NCBI GenBank assembly: GCA_030638385.1
Contig: DAOWES010000039.1
Span: forward strand, 1 to 5,187
Origin: Candidatus Cloacimonadota bacterium
Lineage (GTDB): Bacteria > Cloacimonadota > Cloacimonadia > Cloacimonadales > TCS61
Length of the DNA: 5,187 nucleotides
Direction: 5' to 3'
Position numbers and translations under genes: made by a program
The notes under the pieces: model-generated
Database searches by the model: none
Told to the model about the DNA's origin: nothing
Seen by the model: the letters and a program-made list of their open reading frames with translations, nothing else
Shown: in pieces, positions 1 to 5,117 of the stretch
Position numbering within the stretch: position 1 is the stretch's first letter
Layout: every line of letters starts with the position of its first letter

Positions 1-1
1 A

Positions 2-655
2 GTTACTCTTCCTGATATTGCTTTAACCTTAAAACCCAAGGAATCAACAAGAACAAAAGAGTTAATTTTAAAATTAAGTGGTAAAACAATTATTGGGATC
101 TCTCCAAATATTGTATGTCAAAGATTAGATAAGAAAAAGAAATATGTGCCTGCATTAATCAATTTATGTGATCGGATTTTAGAAAAATATCCAAATGCAG
201 AACTTCTTTTATTGCCCCATACAATAGAAGCCGAAACAGCCGGCACCAATGATGATCTTAGTATCTGTCTTAATATAAAAGAATTAGCAAAAAATCCTGA
301 TAGAATCTTTGTGGATAATACAGTAGATTATTCGCCTGCTGAAGCAAAATGGTTGATTTCACAATGTGATTTTTTCATCGGCTCCAGGTTTCATTCTGTT
401 ATTGCTGCAGTTTCAGCTTTTGTGCCCACGATTACAATTGGCTGGCATTGGAAATATCGGGAATCGATGGAGTGGCTAAATTTGGAAAATAATCTAATTC
501 AGTATTGGGAATTGGATCAAGAAAAATTATGGGATTTATTTAAGAATAATTTTGAAAGACGAGATGAGATTGAGTTAAAGCTAAAACGTGAAATTCCAAT
601 ATTACAACAGAAAGCGCTCCAAGCTATTTCTGTGATAAGTGAGGTGCTTAAATGA
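2..655 (+). CDS. Polysaccharide pyruvyl transferase family protein, C-terminal part (5' truncated by window edge)
   Basis: The frame is open to the left edge, so about 217 C-terminal residues are visible and the true start lies outside. A GTG at 146 is in frame, but coding similarity continues upstream of it (PDIALTL at residues 4-10, IGISPN at 31-36), so it is not the start. These segments, LLLPHT in the middle and the GSRFHSVIAA block (about residues 127-136) followed by VPTITIGW are hallmarks of the PF04230 family. Members transfer pyruvate from phosphoenolpyruvate to sugars of cell-surface polysaccharides, or are related transferases; His131 lies in the conserved SRFH motif. The exact acceptor cannot be read from the sequence. 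The stop overlaps the start of the small membrane ORF (ATGA), and the flippase gene follows, so the setting is an O-antigen, capsule or exopolysaccharide cluster. The family call is strong; the substrate is unknown. Confidence 0.88.
   Translation, partial: VTLPDIALTLKPKESTRTKELILKLSGKTIIGISPNIVCQRLDKKKKYVPALINLCDRILEKYPNAELLLLPHTIEAETAGTNDDLSICLNIKELAKNPDRIFVDNTVDYSPAEAKWLISQCDFFIGSRFHSVIAAVSAFVPTITIGWHWKYRESMEWLNLENNLIQYWELDQEKLWDLFKNNFERRDEIELKLKREIPILQQKALQAISVISEVLK
641..646 (+). promoter_or_regulatory. Shine-Dalgarno site for the small ORF, inside the transferase gene
   Basis: GAGGTG lies 5 nt upstream of the ATG at 652, inside the last codons of the pyruvyl transferase. Its good match and spacing are the main support that the short overlapping ORF is translated, probably by coupling to the upstream stop codon. 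Confidence 0.5.
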
Positions 656-750
656 AATGGTTAATAGGAAGAGTTTTTTATACTTTATTAGCAATATTTA
701 GCTTAGTAATTATGGCAATTTATAATTTGAAAAGAGTGAATAAGTGCTAA
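652..750 (+). CDS. Small single-pass membrane protein, 32 aa, unknown function
   Basis: This short ORF starts in an ATGA overlap with the transferase stop and ends 7 nt inside the flippase gene (GTG at 744). It has a good Shine-Dalgarno (GAGGTG, spacing 5). The product starts MKWLIGRVFYTLL, continues as a hydrophobic helix to about residue 24 (IFSLVIMAIY) and ends in a short basic tail (NLKRVNKC), as expected for a single-pass inner-membrane peptide with its basic end in the cytoplasm. I recognise no family. The double overlap suggests it couples translation of the transferase to the flippase, and it might be a small partner of the flippase; that is inference. It could also be only a coupling ORF, or the decayed remnant of a larger gene. 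Confidence 0.5.
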   Translation: MKWLIGRVFYTLLAIFSLVIMAIYNLKRVNKC

Positions 751-2201
751 GTCAATTAAAGAAAACAATTTCTCATACCTTAATTTACAGCATTGGAAAT
801 CTCTCTACCAAAATAATCGGGCTGATTTTATTACCACTATACACCACAAAACTATCTCTCCTAAACTATGGTAAATTCAGCATTTTAGAAATTACGGTGA
901 TGTTCCTGACAATGGTATTGGGGCTACGCATAGTTTCTTCGATGATGCGCTGGAGTGCAGAAACAAATGATAAATGTGAACAGGGGAAAATTCTTTTCAA
1001 TACTTACAGTGTATTATTTATAACTGCAATTTTGGTGAATGTCATTTTTACTCCTCTGCGGCCTTTGCTCTCAGAACTATTTTTTGGAACGGATAATTAT
1101 AGCCATTTTTTCACCATTATTTTAGTAATAGTTGGTTTTGAAATGTTAAACCAAGTACCGATGAATTGGCTACGATTCCAAGGTAAACCGCTTGCTTATT
1201 CTATCTTTTTTATTACTAAATTGATGGTTGTGCTTAGTTTTAATATTTACTTTTTAGTATATGCGCAAATTGGAATTATTGGAATTTTTTACAGTCAACT
1301 GATTGCAAATATTGCTCAAATGCTATTAACTCTTCCCATTTTATTAAAGCGTTTTACTTATGTTTTTGATACCAAGCTTATCAAAGAGATGTTGGGTTAT
1401 AGTATCCCATTAATTTTCAGTGCGATTTCAGTTCAATTGTTGGCAATTGGAGATAGGTATATCATTAAACATCTGCTCGGTTATTCACAGGTAGGAATTT
1501 ATTCTTTGGGAATGAAAATTGGTGGTGTGCTGAATGTCTTTGTGGTGCAGGCTTTTGCTTTGGGCTTTTTGCCGATTGCTTATAAGATGCTACATTCGCC
1601 GGATGCTAAGTTATTTTATAGAAAAATTTTTAAATATTTAGTGATGATTTTGGTATTTTGTGCTTTGGGCTTATCTCTGTTTTCGCGAGAAGTACTGCTT
1701 CTTTTTGCTAAGAAGCCGGAATTTCTTATTGCCTATAAAGTAGTTCCTCTTATTACCATCACCTATGTTTTTAAAGGTATGCAATATATGTTTATGTTGG
1801 GATTTCATTATGTGAAGAAAACAAAGCTTATCGCTTATATAGTTTCGGTCGCATTGCTCATAAATATTGCTTTGAATTTTTTGTTAATTCCAATTTATGG
1901 AATTTGGGGAGCAGCTTTAGCAACGGTTTTTTCTTCGTTTTTAATTGCAGTAATTTCATATTATATTTCTCAGAAATTTTATTATGTTAACTATGAAATT
2001 GGAAAGATGCTGATCGTTTTATTGGCTGGTATTATTATCTATTTTGTTTCAAATATTTTTGCAGAAGCAAACATTTATCTCCAAATAATTTACAAAGCAA
2101 CATTATGTGCATTTTTTCCAATATTACTTTATTTTTTCAAATTTTATGAAAAAACAGAATTGGATAAGATGAAAAAAGTTATTAATAAATTTAGAAAGTA
2201 A
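744..2201 (+). CDS. Oligosaccharide flippase, Wzx/MATE-like polysaccharide biosynthesis protein
   Basis: The 485-residue product is almost wholly hydrophobic, with about 12-14 predicted membrane helices, the usual size and topology of Wzx/RfbX-type flippases of the MOP superfamily. These move undecaprenyl-linked oligosaccharide units from the inner to the outer face of the cytoplasmic membrane. Typical signatures are the N-terminus LIYSIGNLSTKIIGLILLPLYT (residues 13-34), a mid-protein GDRYIIKHLLG...VGIYSLGMKIG segment (236-260) and LNFLLIPIYGIWGAALAT (377-394). The C-terminus is a short basic cytoplasmic tail. A TAA codon directly precedes the GTG at 744, so this GTG is the earliest possible start in frame, and an AAGAG-like site stands about 7 nt upstream. 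It overlaps the small ORF by 7 nt and belongs to the polysaccharide operon. The transported glycan is unknown. The family call is very secure; flippase function is by homology. Confidence 0.9.
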   Translation: MLSQLKKTISHTLIYSIGNLSTKIIGLILLPLYTTKLSLLNYGKFSILEITVMFLTMVLGLRIVSSMMRWSAETNDKCEQGKILFNTYSVLFITAILVNVIFTPLRPLLSELFFGTDNYSHFFTIILVIVGFEMLNQVPMNWLRFQGKPLAYSIFFITKLMVVLSFNIYFLVYAQIGIIGIFYSQLIANIAQMLLTLPILLKRFTYVFDTKLIKEMLGYSIPLIFSAISVQLLAIGDRYIIKHLLGYSQVGIYSLGMKIGGVLNVFVVQAFALGFLPIAYKMLHSPDAKLFYRKIFKYLVMILVFCALGLSLFSREVLLLFAKKPEFLIAYKVVPLITITYVFKGMQYMFMLGFHYVKKTKLIAYIVSVALLINIALNFLLIPIYGIWGAALATVFSSFLIAVISYYISQKFYYVNYEIGKMLIVLLAGIIIYFVSNIFAEANIYLQIIYKATLCAFFPILLYFFKFYEKTELDKMKKVINKFRK

Positions 2202-2212
2202 CTTGATTGTTG

Positions 2213-2233
2213 CTTTACCGCAAAGTTTTTTTT
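2213..2233 (+). terminator. Possible weak intrinsic terminator after the flippase gene
   Basis: Twelve bases after the flippase stop, CTTT (2213-2216) can pair with AAAG (2222-2225) across a 5-nt loop, directly followed by eight T's (2226-2233). An alternative pairing is TTGC (2210-2213) with GCAA (2220-2223). The stem is short and weak but the T-run and location fit the end of the polysaccharide operon. Confidence 0.4.
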
Positions 2234-2297
2234 AAATAGATATCGATCAAAGTTTGTCTCAATCCCCCCTCATCCTACTGTCCTTCTCCCTGCAGAT

Positions 2298-2330
2298 ATC
2301 GTTCTTCACTTTGCTCAGAGCCGAATCTTA
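2298..2330. repeat. Intergenic hairpin repeat, copy 1 (ATCGTTCT...GCCGAATCTTA)
   Basis: The unit begins ATCGTTCT and ends AGAGCCGAATCTTA. Short arms pair as ATCG with CGA(A)T and TCT with AGA, with a T/GC internal loop. Its right end GCCGAATCTTA matches GCCGATTCTTA at 2497-2507 in 10 of 11 positions, which ties it to the cluster 120 bp further on. Confidence 0.5.
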
Positions 2331-2360
2331 GAAGGAACATAAGAATAGCAGGAAAAGTAA

Positions 2361-2379
2361 AATAATCCTCCGGATTATT
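2361..2379 (-). terminator. Perfect 8-bp hairpin, possible terminator of the minus-strand operon
   Basis: AATAATCC (2361-2368) and GGATTATT (2372-2379) form a perfect inverted repeat with a 3-nt loop. Read on the minus strand the stem runs into TTACTTTT, so it could end transcription from the PspC-Nudix operon, whose stop codon lies about 130 nt upstream. The stem is AT-rich and the distance is long, so a terminator role is only possible. It may instead be part of the repeat family around it. Confidence 0.35.
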
Positions 2380-2417
2380 GAGATGGGATTCTGAAAGATT
2401 TTAAGACTCAGTAAATA

Positions 2418-2507
2418 GAGATCGTTTTGATCGAAATCGTTTTTCTGCGAAAAGCCGATTCGTAGCCGACTCCCGAGATCGTTTTGCTAAAGCAAAGCCG
2501 ATTCTTA
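2418..2507. repeat. Cluster of related hairpin repeats with ATCGTTTT...GCCGATTC core
   Basis: Two full units and one half unit lie side by side. Unit B (2436-2461) pairs ATCG with CGAT and TTTTC with GAAAA around a TGC loop. Unit C (2475-2507) pairs ATCG with CGAT and TTTGCT with AGCAAA around an AA loop. Both have the same asymmetric internal loop (T opposite GC), so the stem is kept while its inner sequence differs, which suggests selection on structure. A half unit at 2418-2429 (GAGATCGTTTTG) is identical to the first 12 nt of unit C. GCCGATTC and GCCGACTC also recur at 2454-2461 and 2465-2472. The right end stops one base before the Nudix stop codon. The class resembles REP/PU-type intergenic palindromes, but I do not recognise a named family. 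Confidence 0.6.
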
Positions 2508-2508
2508 A

Positions 2509-2982
2509 CTAACTATAAAACGCTACTTCATGATGAAGAAGCTGCTTATTCTCATAAACAAATTTGGCAGAGAAAAATCTATCTTGTTCCAACCACTTCA
2601 TAAAGATATGGTCACCTTTCCAAAGTGGGAGATCTTTTAATTTATCATTATCGATCCATTCCAGATTTCCTTCCGGGCTTTCGATTATTTTACCATGCCA
2701 TTTATCGGCAGTGAATAGAAAAACCAACCAATCGTTTTTACCATCAAAAAGAGGAAATGAAATTATTCCCCTTAAATTTGGTGCGATAAGTTCAAAACCG
2801 GATTCTTCTTTAACCTCACGAATTACACACTCTTCCGGAGTTTCACCACTCTCAAATTTTCCGCCCAGACCATTATACTTGTCTTGATGATAATCATCTT
2901 TTTTTTTCACACGATGCAGCATCAAAGTCTGCTCATCTTTTTTCAAGTAGCACAAAGTGGCATTAATGGTTTTTCTGCTCAT
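2509..2982 (-). CDS. Nudix hydrolase, MutT/MTH1-like (probable 8-oxo-dGTP diphosphatase)
   Basis: The 157-residue protein is of normal length for a single Nudix domain. A perfect Nudix box (GX5EX7REUXEEXGU) runs from Gly41 to Phe63, with metal-binding glutamates Glu56, Glu59 and Glu60 in REVKEESGF. The preceding YNGLGGKFE, the N-terminal TLCYLKKDEQTLMLHR strand (9-24) and the later LEWIDNDKL...LPLWKGDHIFMKWL (107-131) closely follow the MutX/MTH1-like group, which hydrolyses oxidised purine nucleoside triphosphates such as 8-oxo-dGTP to the monophosphate and so protects the nucleotide pool. Substrate is inferred from subgroup resemblance, and other Nudix substrates remain possible. An AAGGA Shine-Dalgarno (complement of 2992-2996) stands 9 nt before the ATG. 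The gene starts 17 bp after the PspC gene and is probably cotranscribed with it. Cytoplasmic; no signal peptide. Confidence 0.9.
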   Translation of the reverse strand: MSRKTINATLCYLKKDEQTLMLHRVKKKDDYHQDKYNGLGGKFESGETPEECVIREVKEESGFELIAPNLRGIISFPLFDGKNDWLVFLFTADKWHGKIIESPEGNLEWIDNDKLKDLPLWKGDHIFMKWLEQDRFFSAKFVYENKQLLHHEVAFYS

Positions 2983-2999
2983 GTAATATTATCCTTATA

Positions 3000-3428
3000 T
3001 TAAATTTCTTCCAACGGAAACATTAACCAAAAAATCAAATAGAGGATAAAGCCAACTCCACCGATAAAAGACATGATTATAAATGCAATGCGGATAAGGC
3101 TCACATCCCATTTTAGATAATCTGCCAAACCACCGCAAACACCGGCTATTATGCTGTTTGTACTAGAGCGTCTGATCTTTTGATATGGTTTTTCATTATC
3201 ATCAATTTCCTCATCCACAATAATTTCAGCATCAACATATTTATCGTTTGTTTTGGGCAATATTACCGTTAATATTAGATAAATCCAAATTCCTGCTCCG
3301 CCAAAAAGTAGGGAAATTATAAAGGCAGCACGAATAATTGTAGCACTAATTCCTGTAGATTCGGAAATGCCACCACAAACGCCACTGATAATTTTTTGAC
3401 GATTTGAACGATGTAGTTTTTTCATCAT
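3000..3428 (-). CDS. Membrane protein with two tandem PspC domains
   Basis: The product (142 aa from the first ATG) has two PspC (PF04024) repeats of similar size. Domain 1 (about 5-59) has a basic start, SGVCGG (15-20) and a helix ending IWIYLILTVILPK. Domain 2 (about 84-138) has AGVCGG (95-100), LIRIAF and a helix ending LYLIFWLMFP. An acidic linker (about 63-79, VDAEIIVDEEIDDNE) lies between. Each domain carries one hydrophobic segment, so the protein should be anchored in the cytoplasmic membrane. PspC domains occur in phage-shock/envelope-stress regulators, but pspA and pspB are not seen here, so a stress role is inference and I give no symbol. Two ATGs stand side by side at 3428 and 3425; the GGAGG site lies 3 nt from the first and 6 nt from the second, so the second (141 aa) is the likelier start. 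It leads a probable operon with the Nudix gene. Confidence 0.88.
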   Translation of the reverse strand: MMKKLHRSNRQKIISGVCGGISESTGISATIIRAAFIISLLFGGAGIWIYLILTVILPKTNDKYVDAEIIVDEEIDDNEKPYQKIRRSSTNSIIAGVCGGLADYLKWDVSLIRIAFIIMSFIGGVGFILYLIFWLMFPLEEI

Positions 3429-3431
3429 AAT

Positions 3432-3436
3432 CCTCC
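3432..3436 (-). promoter_or_regulatory. Strong Shine-Dalgarno GGAGG that favours the second ATG of the PspC gene
   Basis: On the minus strand GGAGG is followed by ATTATGATG. Spacing is 3 nt to the ATG at 3428 and 6 nt to the ATG at 3425, so the latter fits normal initiation better. Confidence 0.6.
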
Positions 3437-3447
3437 AATTTTTTTTG

Positions 3448-3475
3448 AAATTATGAACAGTTATTTAGCAGTCAA
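3448..3475 (-). promoter_or_regulatory. Candidate promoter of the PspC-Nudix operon
   Basis: On the minus strand a good -35-like TTGACT (complement of 3470-3475) is followed after 16 nt by TAATTT (complement of 3448-3453). An overlapping CATAAT (complement of 3450-3455) matches the -10 consensus better but with only 14 nt spacing. The location, 12-30 nt before the Shine-Dalgarno site, fits. The promoter consensus of this organism is unknown. Confidence 0.33.
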
Positions 3476-3556
3476 GAAGATTATGATTACCAAATTAATT
3501 TCGACTTGACGCCAGAAATTATGATGACAAAAAGAATTCGGAAAAAAGGATAGATT

Positions 3557-3582
3557 AATGGTGAACTTAAAGCAATGGTGAA
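3557..3582 (+). repeat. Direct repeat, left copy, flanking the DUF4062-ATPase gene
   Basis: The 26-bp segment contains ATGGTGAACTTAAAGCA followed by ATGGTGAA. It matches 5092-5117 in 25 of 26 positions; only 3578 (G) and 5113 (A) differ. The copies lie 1535 bp apart and bracket the gene. Here the repeat ends in GTGAATGAGG (3578-3587), whose GAGG serves as the ribosome binding site of the gene. Confidence 0.85.
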
Positions 3583-3583
3583 T

Positions 3584-3589
3584 GAGGAA
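3584..3589 (+). promoter_or_regulatory. Shine-Dalgarno GAGGAA that sets the start of the DUF4062-ATPase gene at 3596
   Basis: GAGG (3584-3587) stands 8 nt before the ATG at 3596. The upstream in-frame ATG at 3575 lies within the direct repeat and has no purine-rich site at proper distance. The DUF4062 homology also begins right after the second Met (MRKLKVFISS). Confidence 0.6.
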
Positions 3590-3595
3590 AGTAAT

Positions 3596-5113
3596 ATGAG
3601 AAAATTAAAGGTTTTTATCAGTAGTGTGCAATCTGAATTTGCAACAGAACGGCAAATGCTGTTTGATTATCTTATGCAGGATGCTTTACTTGGTTTGTTT
3701 TTTGAGCCTTTTATATTTGAAAAAGTTCCGGCATCAAATCAGCGAACTGATAATTTGTATCTTGATGAAGTAGCAAAATGTGATATTTATATCGGCATTT
3801 TCGGCAAAGATTATGGCAATGAAGAGGCCATTATAAATGGTTTCGCTTCGGGAATTTCTCCGACAGAACAGGAATTTGACCAGGCTACAAAACTGAATAA
3901 AAATCGTTTAATCTTTATAACTTCCCATAATTCAGCAGATCGACATTCCAAAGAAGTGGCATTAATAAAAAAAGCCGAAAAAGAAATTGTCCGAAAAATG
4001 TTCTCAACCCCGGTGGAGCTAAAAACAGCAGTTTATACATCTTTGATTCATTATCTGGAAGAAAAAGAATATATCAGGACAGGTCCTTTTGATGCTTCTG
4101 TCAACAGTACGGCTGAGTTATCTGATATTGACGGTGACAAGGTTTCTCTTTTTGTAAAAATAGCAAAATCAAAACGTGGATTTCCTTTACCGGCTGTATC
4201 TCCTACCGAAAATATTCTTACGCATCTGAATCTGCTTAATAACAATAAACCTTCTAATGCTTGCTTACTTTTGTTTGGTAAAAATCCGCAAAAATTCTTT
4301 ATCAATTCAGAAGTTAAATGTGCTCATTTTCATGGCTACGAAATTGTAAAACCGATACCTTCTTATCAAGTTTATAAAGGTGATGTTTTCAAGTTGGTAG
4401 ATCAGGCTGTTGATTTTGTTTTATCTCATATTGATGTTAGTACGGGTACCCGGGAAAAAAATGTTCAAGTAGATATTGAATATGAAATTCCCAGAGCAGT
4501 AGTTGCTGAGGCTATTGTAAATGCAATTGTTCATCGGGATTACACAAGTACCGGAAGTGTGCAGGTTATGCTTTTTAAAGACAGGCTTGAAGTTTGGAAT
4601 CCGGGACAGCTTCCCTCCAATTTAACCTTGGAAAAGCTTCGTACGCCCCATGGTTCTTTTCCCTTTAATCCTTTATTGGCAGAACCTATGTATCTAGCCG
4701 GATATATCGAGCGAATGGGAACCGGAACCCGTGACATTATTCGTTTGTGTAATGAAAAAAAATTAAAAGAGCCTGACTTTTTGCAGGAAGATGTTTTTAA
4801 AACAATTTTATGGAGAACCGGACAAGCTACCGCGGAAGTTACCGCGGAAGTTACCGCGGAAGTCACCGCGGAAGTATCGGAGCAAATTAGAAGAGTAATA
4901 ATAGTTATGAACGGGGAAATGAAAAGATCTGAAATACAAGAAATATTAGGTCTTAAGCACGCTGAAAATTTTAGGTTACAATACATCATTCCTTCACTCG
5001 AAGCTAATGTAATTGAAATGACTATCCCTGAAAAGCCAAAAAGTAAAAATCAAAAATACAGATTAACTGAAAAAGGGATTAAAATAAAAAAAATGGTGAA
5101 CTTAAAGCAATGA
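3596..5113 (+). CDS. DUF4062 - HATPase_c_4 (RecG-like ATP-binding) - winged-helix fusion protein, putative defence or regulatory ATPase
   Basis: Numbering is from the chosen ATG (505 aa); an in-frame ATG at 3575 would add MVNEESN. Residues 1-110 are a DUF4062 domain: KVFISSVQSEFATER at 5-19, CDIYIGIFGKDYG at 62-74, SPTEQEFDQATK at 88-99. This TIR/deoxyribosyltransferase-like fold is common on multidomain signalling and defence proteins. Residues about 185-400 match the C-terminal half of Schlafen/AlbA-type ATP-binding proteins (HATPase_c_4): ACLLLFGKNPQKFF, then the GHKL N-box EAIVNAIVHRDY (305-316, Asn309), LEVWNPGQLP (331-340) and the glycine loop ERMGTGTRDII (372-382). The usual N-terminal AlbA_2 domain is absent, DUF4062 taking its place. 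A TAEVx4 linker (412-427) precedes a winged helix (about 430-493; MKRSEIQEILGL, YIIPSLEANVIEMTIP, KYRLTEKG) of the kind found behind Fic-like and ATP-binding proteins. The last six residues (MVNLKQ) come from the flanking repeat. No membrane segments. Domain calls are good; cellular function is unknown. Confidence 0.85.
   Translation: MRKLKVFISSVQSEFATERQMLFDYLMQDALLGLFFEPFIFEKVPASNQRTDNLYLDEVAKCDIYIGIFGKDYGNEEAIINGFASGISPTEQEFDQATKLNKNRLIFITSHNSADRHSKEVALIKKAEKEIVRKMFSTPVELKTAVYTSLIHYLEEKEYIRTGPFDASVNSTAELSDIDGDKVSLFVKIAKSKRGFPLPAVSPTENILTHLNLLNNNKPSNACLLLFGKNPQKFFINSEVKCAHFHGYEIVKPIPSYQVYKGDVFKLVDQAVDFVLSHIDVSTGTREKNVQVDIEYEIPRAVVAEAIVNAIVHRDYTSTGSVQVMLFKDRLEVWNPGQLPSNLTLEKLRTPHGSFPFNPLLAEPMYLAGYIERMGTGTRDIIRLCNEKKLKEPDFLQEDVFKTILWRTGQATAEVTAEVTAEVTAEVSEQIRRVIIVMNGEMKRSEIQEILGLKHAENFRLQYIIPSLEANVIEMTIPEKPKSKNQKYRLTEKGIKIKKMVNLKQ
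4829..4876 (+). repeat. In-frame 12-bp tandem repeat x4 encoding TAEV x4
   Basis: Four units of ACCGCGGAAGTN follow each other without interruption (units begin at 4829, 4841, 4853, 4865; last base T, T, C, A). Each encodes Thr-Ala-Glu-Val. The GC-rich unit with its CCGCGG palindrome stands out in an AT-rich gene. It forms the linker between ATPase and winged helix. Near identity of the units suggests recent expansion by slippage, and any change in copy number keeps the frame. Confidence 0.95.
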
Positions 5114-5117
5114 TGAA
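5092..5117 (+). repeat. Direct repeat, right copy, flanking the DUF4062-ATPase gene
   Basis: This copy matches 3557-3582 in 25 of 26 positions. It overlaps the end of the gene: the codons for MVNLKQ and the TGA stop (5111-5113) lie inside it. The reading frame therefore runs into the repeat rather than ending before it. Confidence 0.85.

Larger units (their letters stand above)
2202..2508. other. Convergent intergenic region filled with short inverted repeats
   Basis: This 307-bp gap separates the 3' ends of the + strand flippase and the - strand Nudix gene. I see no gene, tRNA or promoter in it. It holds the weak terminator at its left end, a C/T-rich stretch (about 2257-2290), one hairpin repeat copy at 2298-2330, a perfect 8-bp hairpin at 2361-2379 and a cluster of related repeats at 2418-2507. 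A longer imperfect inverted repeat may span 2257-2383: TCTCAAT pairs with ATTGAGA, and 2273-2285 resembles the reverse complement of 2341-2353 at 10 of 13 positions. The GC-richer, repeat-dense texture differs from the AT-rich genes around it. Confidence 0.7.

Noticed and set aside
146..655. GTG at 146 as the start of the pyruvyl transferase
   Set aside because: The frame and family-like sequence (PDIALTL, IGISPN) continue upstream to the window edge, so the gene is cut off, not short.
2564..2887. 107-codon open frame on the + strand
   Set aside because: It lies wholly antisense to the Nudix gene, whose Nudix box is intact, and its translation shows no recognisable domain.
3506..3556. Sigma70-type promoter for the ATPase gene using TTGACG at 3506
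   Set aside because: No -10-like hexamer stands at 15-19 nt; TATGAT at 3520 is only 8 nt away and TAGATT at 3551 is too far.
3558..3581. Seven-codon ORF (MVNLKQW) upstream of the ATPase gene as a leader peptide
   Set aside because: It is simply the repeat sequence read in one frame, has no ribosome binding site and there is no attenuator-like hairpin behind it.
4051..4305. 84-codon open frame on the - strand
   Set aside because: It is antisense to the DUF4062-ATPase gene, with no plausible domain or clear ribosome binding site.
4540..4989. 149-codon open frame on the - strand with a TSAV repeat
   Set aside because: It is antisense to the ATPase gene. The TSAV repeat is the reverse reading of the in-frame 12-bp TAEV repeat and the rest resembles no protein I know.
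3557..5117. Insertion sequence or transposon with terminal repeats
   Set aside because: The flanking copies are direct, not inverted, and the enclosed gene has no transposase motif. A recombining cassette fits better.
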